Shown in pieces: positions 55,530 to 64,000 of a DNA stretch of 64,000 bases. A model generated the notes under the pieces. That model was not told the DNA's origin. It did not search any database and saw only the letters and a program-made list of their open reading frames with translations. A program made the position numbers and the translations under genes. How positions within the stretch are numbered: the stretch's first letter is position 1; every line of letters begins with the position of its first letter. The DNA is taken from IMG/VR virus record IMGVR_UViG_3300008108_004834, positions 1 through 64,000 of that record. One strand, 5' to 3'. This stretch comes from a virus.

Positions 55530-56735
55530 ATGGCATTTACAAATAAAGTTCCAGATAGATCAATACGGGTTTCATTTTATGATAACGATGGGGTTCGTGT
55601 AGATAATGTAACTAAAGATCAAGCAAAAACGATAGAGGCTGCAAGTCCCGGAAAATTATTTTATTTTCAAGACAAGAACGGTCTTCAAAGAGAACTGACA
55701 ATTGAGGAAGTTTTAAAACTTACACCAGAAAAAGATTTAATCAGTAATACTGCATCAACTCGTTCTGGGTGTCCAACAGCACCTCAACCCTGTGGGCCGC
55801 CAAAAGTTCAATTTTTTGGTGGAGAAGGTGTTGGTGCTATGGCTAATGCTGTAATTAGCCCAATTTCTTCTGGGGTAATGGCATTTGATATAGTCAATCC
55901 CGGAAAAGATTATAAAAATGCTCCTTTTGCGGTTTTAGATGATGAGTGTGGTAAAGGAAGTGGCAGTTCTTTAAAAGTTATTACAGAACCTTCCGGAAAA
56001 ATAGACAATATCAGTGGCAAAGATATTCTGCAAGTCAAAAATGTGATTATTAATACCCAAGGGCACGGATATTTAAGCAATTTTGATGGGAGTTTGGGGG
56101 GAAACGGAAGAACTTGGAAAGAAGCGGATGAAGGATATGTACAGACAAAAGAAGGAAAGTATTATACTGTTCCTGATGGTAAGCAACCATCAACATTAAC
56201 TCCAGGAGACACTTGGAATCCTCCATTCGATCCGCCAGTGGATGTTCCGGAAGATTTTGAACCAGGAGATCCTCTTCCTCCTACACCTCCAGTTCCTCCC
56301 ACACCTCCAGTTCCTCCCACACCTCCAGTTCCTCCTACACCTCCAGTTCCTCCTACACCTCCTTCGCTGACTTACAAAGTTCTTGTTTGTCTTGATGGAG
56401 TTGTTATTGATGATCCTGGGTTTAATTATAAACCTGGCGATAAAATTAAAATGATTCCTGACAATGGATCTACTTTGGAACCAATAATTAATAATAGAGG
56501 TGAAGTTATTGAAGTTAAAATCACATCAAAAGGATGTGGATTCCAAGATTTACCTCAGATTATATTAGAGTCTTCAACCGGATTTAATGCAATCATTAAG
56601 CCGATTTTAAATGTAACAAGAATCATTAATGAAGAAGAACTCCTAAATGTACCTGCCGGAGTTCCACTTGTTTCTGTTATTGATTGTGTTGGAAAAATAG
56701 CACCAAAAACTACATTTGACATAGTACCGAGATGA
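55530..56735 (+). CDS. Virion protein with proline-rich hinge
   Basis: 401 residues. N-terminal domain (MAFTNKVPDRSIRVSFYDND), a beta region, a hinge of repeated PPTPPV (about 250-278), and a C-terminal beta domain (VLVCLDGVVIDDPGFNYKPG, repeated in spirit at FDIVNPGKDYKNAPFAVLDD). Probably a baseplate or spike-associated protein. ATGA overlap with the next gene. Confidence 0.65.
   Translation: MAFTNKVPDRSIRVSFYDNDGVRVDNVTKDQAKTIEAASPGKLFYFQDKNGLQRELTIEEVLKLTPEKDLISNTASTRSGCPTAPQPCGPPKVQFFGGEGVGAMANAVISPISSGVMAFDIVNPGKDYKNAPFAVLDDECGKGSGSSLKVITEPSGKIDNISGKDILQVKNVIINTQGHGYLSNFDGSLGGNGRTWKEADEGYVQTKEGKYYTVPDGKQPSTLTPGDTWNPPFDPPVDVPEDFEPGDPLPPTPPVPPTPPVPPTPPVPPTPPVPPTPPSLTYKVLVCLDGVVIDDPGFNYKPGDKIKMIPDNGSTLEPIINNRGEVIEVKITSKGCGFQDLPQIILESSTGFNAIIKPILNVTRIINEEELLNVPAGVPLVSVIDCVGKIAPKTTFDIVPR
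56278..56361 (+). repeat. Short tandem repeats coding for a PPTPPV hinge
   Basis: About four 18-bp units like CCTCCAGTTCCTCCCACA, differing at C/T positions. Confidence 0.85.
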
Positions 56736-57310
56736 CAAAAGCAACTAACTACGAAACTAAAGATATTCACTCAAAAGACGGAAATTTGAGATTTGGTCAT
56801 ATACATAAAGATCAGGTCATTTCATCCGCAATGATTCAGGGTCAAGGTGGTCTTGAATATATTACGATTGACCAAACTGACCCAAGAAAAGGTTGGATTA
56901 CTTCAAGATGTAGAGGAAGATATCAGATTAAATGTGGTGATGATATACCAAAAGAGCAACCTGCATTTTGGTTAGATGCTGCAAGTGGGGATATTGTTAT
57001 TTCTACCCGTGGTCGTATCCGTATGGAAGCAGAAAATATTGATATTATTGCATACGGGGAAAATACCTCTAATGGATATGTAAATATATTAGGTAAGGAG
57101 GGGGTGAATATTGAAGCAAAAACTGTAAATGTAAATGGCAACGAAAAAATGTCCATCTTTACTGATGGTTCAATGCAAATGACCGCAATGAATATATTGA
57201 AAATGTACACGGGCGATATGCAAAGTTTAACCGCATCTTCTAACCTCAAACCACCAGAACTACCTATGCTTGGTAGCATACTAAATAAAGTATTCCCATT
57301 AAACCTGTAA
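56732..57310 (+). CDS. Spike-associated virion protein (192 aa)
   Basis: Beta-helix-like second half: NIDIIAYGENTSNGYVNILG, then EGVNIEAKTVNVNGNEKMSI and FTDGSMQMTAMNILKMYTGD, resembling the C-terminal needle of T4 gp5. It may be the separated needle of the gp5-like hub protein. Assignment by pattern only. Confidence 0.6.
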   Translation: MTKATNYETKDIHSKDGNLRFGHIHKDQVISSAMIQGQGGLEYITIDQTDPRKGWITSRCRGRYQIKCGDDIPKEQPAFWLDAASGDIVISTRGRIRMEAENIDIIAYGENTSNGYVNILGKEGVNIEAKTVNVNGNEKMSIFTDGSMQMTAMNILKMYTGDMQSLTASSNLKPPELPMLGSILNKVFPLNL

Positions 57311-57316
57311 TATAAT

Positions 57317-58354
57317 ATGGCAAGTTTTGATGATATTTTATGTCACAAACAACTTCATTCAACTAAAGAAGCATCTACTCCTGAAGCATTGGGAAAGGGA
57401 GATAATTGTATCAAGGGGTCCGCATACCTTCAAGGTCCAGTTCAGTTTGGAAATGATAAGACATTCCACCCAGAAATAGAACCAAAATTTCCTCCCCCAA
57501 TACCAAAACCAGAAGCGACCGTGATGATCGGTCCCTTAAAAAACACCGACTCTCCTTTACCGACTGTTTGTGATAATTACAAATTTATTAAGAAATGGGA
57601 AATATCTCCATGTGGTGTTACTGGAATTGGTGCAGAAAAGTATGAAGAGAAACTTGCTAATCCATATTCTTTAGTTGTCAGATCTGGTCCTCACATTAGT
57701 AAAAATCAACAATGTGGTTCTGAAGGAATAAAAGAATTTTATGGGCCTGCTGCTGCAATGTTTATTGGTGACGTTGATATCTATGGATATACCCGGATAA
57801 AGGATAAATTATCTGTATGCGAAAAAGCAGATTTTAATAATGATATTGTGATAAGACAAGATGTAATTGTAGGATCTGATGTTGTAGCAAAAGGAAATAT
57901 AACAGCTAAAGGAGAAGTTAAATCTCAGTGCGGTTCTCACGTATTATCTGCAAAGAAAAATTTTGATATTCCTCACCCATCAAAAGAAGGTTGGAGACTT
58001 ACTCACACTTGCGTAGAAGGTCCAGAAGCAGCGGTTTATATTAGAGGTAGAGTAAAAAATAGTACAGAGATTCATTTACCTTCTTATTGGAAAGATTTTG
58101 TTGATATTCAATCAATTACAGTAAACCTGACTCCCATAGGTTCTCATCAAGACGTAATTGTTAAAAGGTGGGATGATAAGAAAGTTTATCTCCAGTCAAA
58201 AGGTGGAATGCCTATAGATTGTTTTTACTATATTATGGCAGAAAGAATTGATACTGAAAAATTAATTCCAGAGTATCAAGGAACTATTGATGATTATCCG
58301 GGAGATAATTCTCAAAGGTCTATTGCTGGATATCACTACGATGTAAAGGAGTAA
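57317..58354 (+). CDS. Virion protein with C-terminal DDYPG domain, copy 1
   Basis: 345 residues. The first 210 residues are unlike the next protein, with a short beta-helix near 155-205; from about residue 211 a domain starts (KKNFDIPHPSKEGWRLTHTC, VEGPEAAVYIRGRV, LPSYWKDFVD, DDYPGDN) that recurs in the next gene. Probably a tail or fibre part. Confidence 0.65.
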   Translation: MASFDDILCHKQLHSTKEASTPEALGKGDNCIKGSAYLQGPVQFGNDKTFHPEIEPKFPPPIPKPEATVMIGPLKNTDSPLPTVCDNYKFIKKWEISPCGVTGIGAEKYEEKLANPYSLVVRSGPHISKNQQCGSEGIKEFYGPAAAMFIGDVDIYGYTRIKDKLSVCEKADFNNDIVIRQDVIVGSDVVAKGNITAKGEVKSQCGSHVLSAKKNFDIPHPSKEGWRLTHTCVEGPEAAVYIRGRVKNSTEIHLPSYWKDFVDIQSITVNLTPIGSHQDVIVKRWDDKKVYLQSKGGMPIDCFYYIMAERIDTEKLIPEYQGTIDDYPGDNSQRSIAGYHYDVKE

Positions 58355-58358
58355 TAAA

Positions 58359-59570
58359 ATGACATATTTTCCACCAGATACTCAAAATGGAACTATAGAT
58401 CCATGGCCACCAACTATCATAATAAGAAATGATAGTTCATATGAATATGCCAGAAGATATGGAACTCTAGAAGATCCCCCAGATCTGGGAAGTATAGCAA
58501 CTGGCAAATTTGCAATATTGGGAATTGCTACAAGTCCAACATTCTTCAAATCAATTGATATCCTCCCCTCAATTGGAAGTAGTGTTACTCAGTATGTTTC
58601 TGTTCATTCTGAACCTACTTTATATGATGCTTCTCTATTAAAAGTTTGGCATTTTAGGGCGGATTCTTTAATATCAGATGCTGAGTATGAGTTTGGTCAC
58701 TCTTTCACTAGAGGATCTACAGATAACTCATATGGATTTTATTATGGAAGTAATGTTGGAGTTGCTACAACAGGATATTGGGGAGTTTTTATTGATGATG
58801 AAGTTTCTAATTATTTTGATGACCTGGTATTAGTTGGAAGAACTGTGCCAATAAAGATTAATAATACCATTACTCCTATTGTTCAAATATTCAATAATAA
58901 TGATAAGAGTGGATTATATGTTCAAGGAAACGTGGATATTGGGGGAAACTTAAAGGTTGGTGGGTCAGGAGATATTGATTCAACTCTTAATGTTGGTGCC
59001 AGATTAACTGTAGAATCTGGTGGATATGGTGTCACAGGAAATTCAAATATTACAGGAACTTTGAATGTTACTTCAACAGTAACAGCACCAACTTTTGTTG
59101 GAAATGTTACTGGAACTGCAAGTGGTAATAAATTACTTGCTGCTTTTGATATTCCTCATGTAAAGAAAAAAGGAAAAAGAATTCGCCATATTATTACAGA
59201 AGGTCCTGAAGCGGGAATTTATATTAGAGGAAAACTTAAAGATTCTAATGTGATAGAACTTCCCGAATATTGGGATGGTTTAATTGACCCAGAAACAATC
59301 ACGGTATCTTTAACTCAAATTGGATATTCGCAAGATTTGATTGTCGATAGAATTGAGTGGGGTAAGAAAATTATTATTCGTTCTGGTGTTGGTGCGAATA
59401 TTGATTGTTATTATGAAGTTTGGGCAGCAAGGTGGATTAATCCTATGGATCACAGTGAAGAATTGCATGTTGTTTATGAAGGAGAAACGCCAGATGATTA
59501 TCCAGGAAATAACGATAGTTTCCTAGTTGGAGGATGGGACTATGATAAGAGGAATCCTCAATGGTCTTGA
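58359..59570 (+). CDS. Virion protein with C-terminal DDYPG domain, copy 2
   Basis: 403 residues. Fibre-like repeats in the middle (SNITGTLNVTSTVTAPTFVG), then from about residue 258 the shared domain: AFDIPHVKKKGKRIRHIITE, GPEAGIYIRGKL, LPEYWDGLID, DDYPGNN. N-termini of the two proteins differ, so the domain was put on different bodies. Confidence 0.7.
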   Translation: MTYFPPDTQNGTIDPWPPTIIIRNDSSYEYARRYGTLEDPPDLGSIATGKFAILGIATSPTFFKSIDILPSIGSSVTQYVSVHSEPTLYDASLLKVWHFRADSLISDAEYEFGHSFTRGSTDNSYGFYYGSNVGVATTGYWGVFIDDEVSNYFDDLVLVGRTVPIKINNTITPIVQIFNNNDKSGLYVQGNVDIGGNLKVGGSGDIDSTLNVGARLTVESGGYGVTGNSNITGTLNVTSTVTAPTFVGNVTGTASGNKLLAAFDIPHVKKKGKRIRHIITEGPEAGIYIRGKLKDSNVIELPEYWDGLIDPETITVSLTQIGYSQDLIVDRIEWGKKIIIRSGVGANIDCYYEVWAARWINPMDHSEELHVVYEGETPDDYPGNNDSFLVGGWDYDKRNPQWS

Positions 59571-59595
59571 CACCAGGACCTGACCATGCTATGAT
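59567..59595 (+). promoter_or_regulatory. Consensus sigma70-type promoter in an inverted repeat
   Basis: TTGACA, 17 bp, TATGAT. The -35 lies in the loop of ATGGTC and GACCAT arms (59561-59587). Confidence 0.7.
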
Positions 59596-59621
59596 ACTGT
59601 GGTAATCACGAAACTGCCTGA

Positions 59622-59804
59622 ATGCAAGATGAATACCTGACACGATGCGTGATTGATCCTATTAAACGAACAGTCTATCTGTATTCCAGCGAAGGAACAG
59701 AAAAGCAAGTAGAGTGTGATACTGTTGATGAGTTTATGAATGTACTAATGTTTGTTCGTGCAACCGTGAGTGAAGATATACTCTCATATGCAAATCCGCT
59801 TTAA
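59622..59804 (+). CDS. Small protein (60 aa)
   Basis: MQDEYLTRCVIDPIKRTVYL, beta-rich start and helical end. It has its own early-type promoter at 59567. Unknown. Confidence 0.65.
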   Translation: MQDEYLTRCVIDPIKRTVYLYSSEGTEKQVECDTVDEFMNVLMFVRATVSEDILSYANPL

Positions 59805-59867
59805 TTTCCATTTTAGGTCGAAAAAATTCCCGGCAAAAAATTGCTCCTATTAGATTTTTCAAAAAGT

Positions 59868-60074
59868 ATGAATCCTTACAGAATTAACTACAAATCTCTA
59901 AAAGAAGAACCAGTAAAGACAACTCCAGAAAATGTTAAGGAATCAAATGAAGGATTATTTTACTCTAAAATGAATCTTCCACAAGCAGCAAAGCATTGTG
60001 GAATGAGTCAAAAGGAAATGAAATTGACTTTTTTTGAGTTTTTAAAGTATAATCCAGTCACATATAAAGCATAA
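59868..60074 (+). CDS. Small HTH-like protein (68 aa)
   Basis: MNPYRINYKSLKEEPVKTTP; NLPQAAKHCGMSQKEMKLTF looks like a helix-turn-helix. ATG 59868 preferred to an upstream TTG. The stop is in a late box. Confidence 0.55.
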   Translation: MNPYRINYKSLKEEPVKTTPENVKESNEGLFYSKMNLPQAAKHCGMSQKEMKLTFFEFLKYNPVTYKA

Positions 60075-60077
60075 ATA
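60070..60077 (+). promoter_or_regulatory. Late promoter box overlapping a stop codon
   Basis: CATAAATA including the TAA stop of the previous gene, 29 bp before the ATG at 60099. Confidence 0.6.
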
Positions 60078-60098
60078 CCCAAAAAAGGAAGGTCTTCT

Positions 60099-60368
60099 AT
60101 GAAGTACCGTATAGATACAAAGTATTGCTGGTACAATAAAGGAACTCAAATCGTTCTTATGTACTTCATAAACAACATTCCTTTTACTTTTGACGAACTT
60201 CCCGACGAATCAATATACGACTTGAGTTTAATAGAAGTAGCAGATAAAGAAAGGCAATATGATCCAGAACATCTTTTTCTTTCCTCATTTTATCTCATAG
60301 ACGAAGAATGTCATCCTTTGTTATTTGAATTAGATTTAGAAAATCCCGAAATGTTACCTAAAGATTAA
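60099..60368 (+). CDS. Small acidic protein (89 aa)
   Basis: MKYRIDTKYCWYNKGTQIVL; then an acidic remainder. GGAAGG precedes the start. Unknown. Confidence 0.65.
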   Translation: MKYRIDTKYCWYNKGTQIVLMYFINNIPFTFDELPDESIYDLSLIEVADKERQYDPEHLFLSSFYLIDEECHPLLFELDLENPEMLPKD

Positions 60369-60369
60369 A

Positions 60370-60525
60370 ATGTCATTGTTATCAAAAAAAGACCGAAATC
60401 TTGCACTTGAGGCATTAGATTTCTATCTCTTCAATAAGAAATTTGATTTTACTGAAGAGAAAAGAATGGAAGTCAATGCTCTTATTAATTGGATTAAATT
60501 GGAACAATATAAAAATGAAAATTAA
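60370..60525 (+). CDS. Small helical protein (51 aa)
   Basis: MSLLSKKDRNLALEALDFYL to EQYKNEN. Close behind the previous gene, overlapping the next by 11 bases. Unknown. Confidence 0.55.
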   Translation: MSLLSKKDRNLALEALDFYLFNKKFDFTEEKRMEVNALINWIKLEQYKNEN

Positions 60526-60700
60526 TTTGTGGTGGTGTGAATCTATGAAGAAATGGAGATGGACACTAATTGATGATTATAGACCTATTGTTAAACAAGA
60601 ATCTGGACAACAACCAGATCTTCGTCTTGCTATGAACGATATTGCAAATACAGTAGAATATATTATCAGCAAGCAAAATGACCCCTTAAACGAAGAGTGA
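60515..60700 (+). CDS. Small protein (61 aa)
   Basis: MKINLWWCESMKKWRWTLID, tryptophan-rich N-terminus, helical C-terminus. An alternative frame start further upstream is unlikely. Unknown. Confidence 0.5.
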   Translation: MKINLWWCESMKKWRWTLIDDYRPIVKQESGQQPDLRLAMNDIANTVEYIISKQNDPLNEE

Positions 60701-60715
60701 TGTTGACTTATAAGA

Positions 60716-60740
60716 CCTCCGAGCAATCGGGGGTTTTCTT
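60716..60740 (+). terminator. Terminator before the giant virion gene
   Basis: CCTCCGA, GCAA, TCGGGGG, TTTTCTT. Confidence 0.8.
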
Positions 60741-60743
60741 GTG

Positions 60744-60751
60744 AATAAATA
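60744..60751 (+). promoter_or_regulatory. Late promoter of the giant virion gene
   Basis: AATAAATA, 39 bp before the ATG at 60783. Confidence 0.65.
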
Positions 60752-60782
60752 ACTCATAACGGAAACTATAAGTACTAATAAG

Positions 60783-63700
60783 ATGGGTCTCTCACGTCTC
60801 GATAATTTTTTGAAGTCCGCAAGAGGAACTATTCTTTATGTTGATCCAAACAGTCTTGATTCAACTGACAGCATTGAAAACTCAGGAAATAGTTTAACGA
60901 GACCTTTTAAAACTATTCAAAGAGCCTTAATTGAAGCAGCAAGATTTTCATATCAACGTGGTCCAGATAACGATAGATTTAATAAAACAACAATTCTTCT
61001 ATACCCTGGCGATCATATTGTAGATAATCGTCCAGGATATATTCCTACTGGTTCCGGTACTTTTTCTTCTAGAGATGGTTCTACTGGTCTTTCGGATTTA
61101 GTTCAATGGGATTTGGATACTAGATTTGATTTGACAGTATCTGATAATACACTATACAAATTGAATTCCATTTATGGTGGGGTTATTATTCCTCGTGGAA
61201 CCTCAATTGTTGGTATGGATCTTCGTAAGACTAGAATTCGTCCTACGTTTATTCCAAATCCAGAAAATGACAATATTGACAGATCTTGTGTTTTCCGCGT
61301 AACTGGCTCTTGCTATCTGTGGCAATTTACCCTTTTGGATGCAGATCCCAATGGAATCTGCTATAAAGACTATACGACAAATACATTTGTTCCTAATTTT
61401 TCTCACCATAAACTCGCTGGTTTTGAATATGCAGATGGAGTAAATGGAGTTGAAATTAATGACGATTTCCTTAATGGAGGAAATGCAATTTCTACAACCA
61501 GAACTGATCTGGATATGTATTATGAAAAGGTTGCGCGTGTTTATGGTCCTTCTTCTGGTAGAGAGATTGTTCCTGATTATGGTGACGGAGTAATTGATAT
61601 TCAACCTGTTATAGACGAATATCGTATTGTTGGAACCAAAGGAAGATCAGTAGGAATCAGTAGCATCAGGTCAGGAAATGGTTCTACCGCAACAACTACA
61701 ATTACAGTTGATCTTGCCGAGGCAATTGAAGACTTAAGTGTAGATAGTCCTATTCAAATTTCTGGCGTTAGTGCTGCGGGATATGATGGACAGTATGTAA
61801 TTTATAGCGTTCCAAGTACTACTCAAATAACATATCAAGTCCAATCTCCACCTAAAAATGCACTTCCGGGCATTTCTGGTGCAACTTTAAATCTTACGAT
61901 AGATACTGTTACTTCATCTTCTCCATATATCTTTAACATATCCTTACGTTCTGTTTATGGAATGTGCGGATTGCTTGCGGATGGTGATAAATCAACTGGA
62001 TTTAAATCAATGGTTGTTGCTCAATATACTGGTATTGGGCTTCAAAAGGACGACAATGCGTTTGTGAAGTATGATTCTTTTGCTGGAGATTATGAAGATT
62101 CTACTACTGTAAGCAATCTTCATACAGATTCAAACTCAAGATTTAAACCGGAATATGAAAATTTCCACATTAAAGCAACTAACGATGCTTTCTTACAATT
62201 AGTTTCTGTTTTTGCAATTGGTTATGCTCAACATTTTGTGGCAGAAAGTGGTGGTGATATTGCAATTAATAACTCAAATTCAAATTTCGGAGCAAAATCA
62301 CTAGTATCTTATGGATTCAAGAGAAATGCATTTGGTCAGGATGATTATGGATATATCACACATATTCTTCCACCAAAAGAAATTGAATCTGATGCTGTTA
62401 GTATTGAATTTAATTCTTTAGATGTTGGATTAACTACTTCCAAATCTGTAGGTGCAGCAACAACTAGCAGTCTTTATATCTACAATGAGACTGACCAGAA
62501 TATTCCACCAAGAGTAATTATTGATGGATATCATATTGGTGCAAAAGAAAATGAACTCTTGACAGTTGAAGTTTTCCAAAATGGATTTACTACATCATAT
62601 TCTTCAAGAGTAGTGATGCCTACTGGAACTTATAACTCAACTCAATCCTCATCAGAAAAAGTATTTACCGTAGGAAGAAGTTCCGCTGGAATTAACACTA
62701 TTGTTTCAAATACCCTTACTCTTACTCAACCCCATTCCTTTATAAATGGAGAATCAATTCGTATTCTTGCTGATAATGGACATTTACCTGACGGATTAAA
62801 TTCAAATCAAACCTACTATGTAATCACCAAAGATTCTGCAACAGGAATTGGATCTGATCAAATTCGTATCGCTCAAACATTGAGTGATGCTCTCAATGGT
62901 TCTTCTTCCGGAAGTGCAATTCAGATTAACAATAAAGGAGGAACCTTAAGTATTATAAGTAGAGTCTCTGATAAAAATGCAGGGGATATTGGGCATCCAG
63001 TACAGTGGGATACTAGTGGAAATTGGTATATTAATGTTGCAACAGCAACAAATGGAATTTATGATGCCATGAATTCTTTGGGTGTTGCTGGATTAGGAAA
63101 TGCAACCACAAGAACTTATGTAACTCGTAAACCTGATTCTAGAGGATTAATTGATACCCTTTATAGAGTTCGTTATGTTTTACCAAAAGATTCCCCAATT
63201 ACATCAAGACCTCCTATTGATGGATATATTCTTCAAGAGTCTAATAATATTATTGGAACTGGATCGGATGAAATTTCGCAACTTTACAATACTTCCGGAT
63301 CTATTTCAAATTCCACAATATTAAGAAATCCAAAATTTATTGCGGATGCCTCTTGGTCTTCCAATGTAGTGACAATTACTTCTGAATTGCCACACGAATT
63401 AAGTGTTGGTGATCAAGTAGAAATTGATAATATATTGCCAGCACTGTATAATGGAACTTACAGTGTCACTTCTATAATTGACAGGAAAAAATTTACTTAC
63501 ACTTTAACTTCCAGTCCAGGAACATTTGCAAGTAACACTTCAGCAAGAGATGAAGATCTTCCGTATTTTAGAAGAAAAAGATATACAAAAACTTATCAAG
63601 TTTATAGAACTCAAGAAATTCAATCATATATTCCAAATTCACAAGACGGAATATATTACTTAACTCTAATCAACCACTCAAATTATCCAACAGTAACTCC

Positions 63701-64000
63701 TTTTAGGGAACTAGGATTTGCGCAACCAGTTGAAAATCTTTATCCACAATCAAACAACGACAATCCAAAATCCGATCCAGATTCATCAGTTTCTCACGCA
63801 TTACCTGATCCTATCGGAAAGGTTGTAATTGATGACCCACAAAATAGTATTACCAAAGAAACGTTAGAATCTTTTATTGTTGGATTTGGAATTACTAATA
63901 TACAATCCACAAGTGGAACTTCCCACACAATCTTTACTACAATTGATCATGGATTCTCTGGAATCACTTCAGTCAGTATTGTAAGTGGTGGAACTGCATA
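60783..64000 (+). CDS. Giant virion structural protein, 3' end outside the window
   Basis: At least 1072 residues, open to the window edge. It starts MGLSRLDNFLKSARGTILYV and continues with RPFKTIQRALIEAARF and TTILLYPGDHIVDNRPG, the opening of a right-handed beta-helix (DUF1565/pectate-lyase-like). The rest is beta-rich with recurring TITVDLAE and VVTITSELPHELSVGDQVEI-type blocks. Such very large structural proteins (VrlC-like) are typical of T4-like cyanophages; probably a tail fibre or baseplate appendage. Confidence 0.8.
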   Translation, partial: MGLSRLDNFLKSARGTILYVDPNSLDSTDSIENSGNSLTRPFKTIQRALIEAARFSYQRGPDNDRFNKTTILLYPGDHIVDNRPGYIPTGSGTFSSRDGSTGLSDLVQWDLDTRFDLTVSDNTLYKLNSIYGGVIIPRGTSIVGMDLRKTRIRPTFIPNPENDNIDRSCVFRVTGSCYLWQFTLLDADPNGICYKDYTTNTFVPNFSHHKLAGFEYADGVNGVEINDDFLNGGNAISTTRTDLDMYYEKVARVYGPSSGREIVPDYGDGVIDIQPVIDEYRIVGTKGRSVGISSIRSGNGSTATTTITVDLAEAIEDLSVDSPIQISGVSAAGYDGQYVIYSVPSTTQITYQVQSPPKNALPGISGATLNLTIDTVTSSSPYIFNISLRSVYGMCGLLADGDKSTGFKSMVVAQYTGIGLQKDDNAFVKYDSFAGDYEDSTTVSNLHTDSNSRFKPEYENFHIKATNDAFLQLVSVFAIGYAQHFVAESGGDIAINNSNSNFGAKSLVSYGFKRNAFGQDDYGYITHILPPKEIESDAVSIEFNSLDVGLTTSKSVGAATTSSLYIYNETDQNIPPRVIIDGYHIGAKENELLTVEVFQNGFTTSYSSRVVMPTGTYNSTQSSSEKVFTVGRSSAGINTIVSNTLTLTQPHSFINGESIRILADNGHLPDGLNSNQTYYVITKDSATGIGSDQIRIAQTLSDALNGSSSGSAIQINNKGGTLSIISRVSDKNAGDIGHPVQWDTSGNWYINVATATNGIYDAMNSLGVAGLGNATTRTYVTRKPDSRGLIDTLYRVRYVLPKDSPITSRPPIDGYILQESNNIIGTGSDEISQLYNTSGSISNSTILRNPKFIADASWSSNVVTITSELPHELSVGDQVEIDNILPALYNGTYSVTSIIDRKKFTYTLTSSPGTFASNTSARDEDLPYFRRKRYTKTYQVYRTQEIQSYIPNSQDGIYYLTLINHSNYPTVTPFRELGFAQPVENLYPQSNNDNPKSDPDSSVSHALPDPIGKVVIDDPQNSITKETLESFIVGFGITNIQSTSGTSHTIFTTIDHGFSGITSVSIVSGGTA

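Noticed and set aside
56278-56361. CRISPR-like short repeats
   Set aside because: The 18-bp units are contiguous, without spacers, and encode a PPTPPV hinge in frame.

Overview
The window is part of the genome of a marine T4-like cyanophage (a myovirus of picocyanobacteria, most likely Synechococcus or Prochlorococcus). It holds T4-type replication and tail genes (gp32, gp33, gp59, gp4, gp5, gp26, gp27, gp48, gp53, gp54) next to cyanobacterial photosynthesis and metabolism genes (psbA, psbD, hli, ferredoxin, plastocyanin, pstS, talC, gnd, speD, thyX, phoH). Genes are packed with ATGA, TAATG and GTGA overlaps. Most coding sequence is AT-rich; psbA, psbD and the porin gene look richer in GC.

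Layout. 1-2100: cluster of about fifteen tRNA genes, at least four strong sigma70-type promoters, small spacer hairpins and a free-standing HNH gene; a tRNA-Pro lies at 3621. 2101-4800: Dps, small zinc-ribbon and membrane proteins, and an orphan Phd/YefM-type antitoxin. 4822-17089: one co-directional glycan cassette (GDP-fucose synthesis, GT11 fucosyltransferase, GT6 ABO-type transferase, other glycosyltransferases, methyltransferases, an epimerase, WcbI). 17086-21490: an SLH porin, pstS and an electron-transport operon (hli, ferredoxin, plastocyanin, hli, peroxiredoxin). 21491-22687: a C39 peptidase and a GH24 lysozyme apparently joined by a -1 ribosomal frameshift. 22782-26193: small genes, a thermonuclease, a PilZ-like protein and two virion proteins. 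26239-33800: psbA, an endonuclease VII-like gene, psbD, talC, gnd, glutaredoxin and small genes. 33806-40640: speD, thyX, phoH, a nuclease, gp33, gp59, a DUF1825 protein and gp32. 40641-43827 (minus strand): gp53, gp48, an unknown and gp4. 43873-59570: gp54, the hub and tape-measure operon, and fibre-like virion proteins. 59567-64000: small genes and the start of a giant virion protein cut by the window edge.

Regulation can be read from the sequence. Early-type promoters are TTGACN, 17 bp, TANNNT. T4-type late boxes (NATAAATA) lie about 27-40 bp before start codons, often overlapping the previous stop codon. At psbA, the psbD operon and the porin the two types are fused into one composite. 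At several places a terminator hairpin carries the -35 hexamer of the next promoter in its loop.

The most notable points are the textbook -1 frameshift signal making a two-domain endolysin (21522-22687), the adjacent enzymes for a blood-group-like glycan (4871-8291), leucine tRNAs on short-arm scaffolds, and the composite promoters. All functional calls are by eye from motifs; no search was run.
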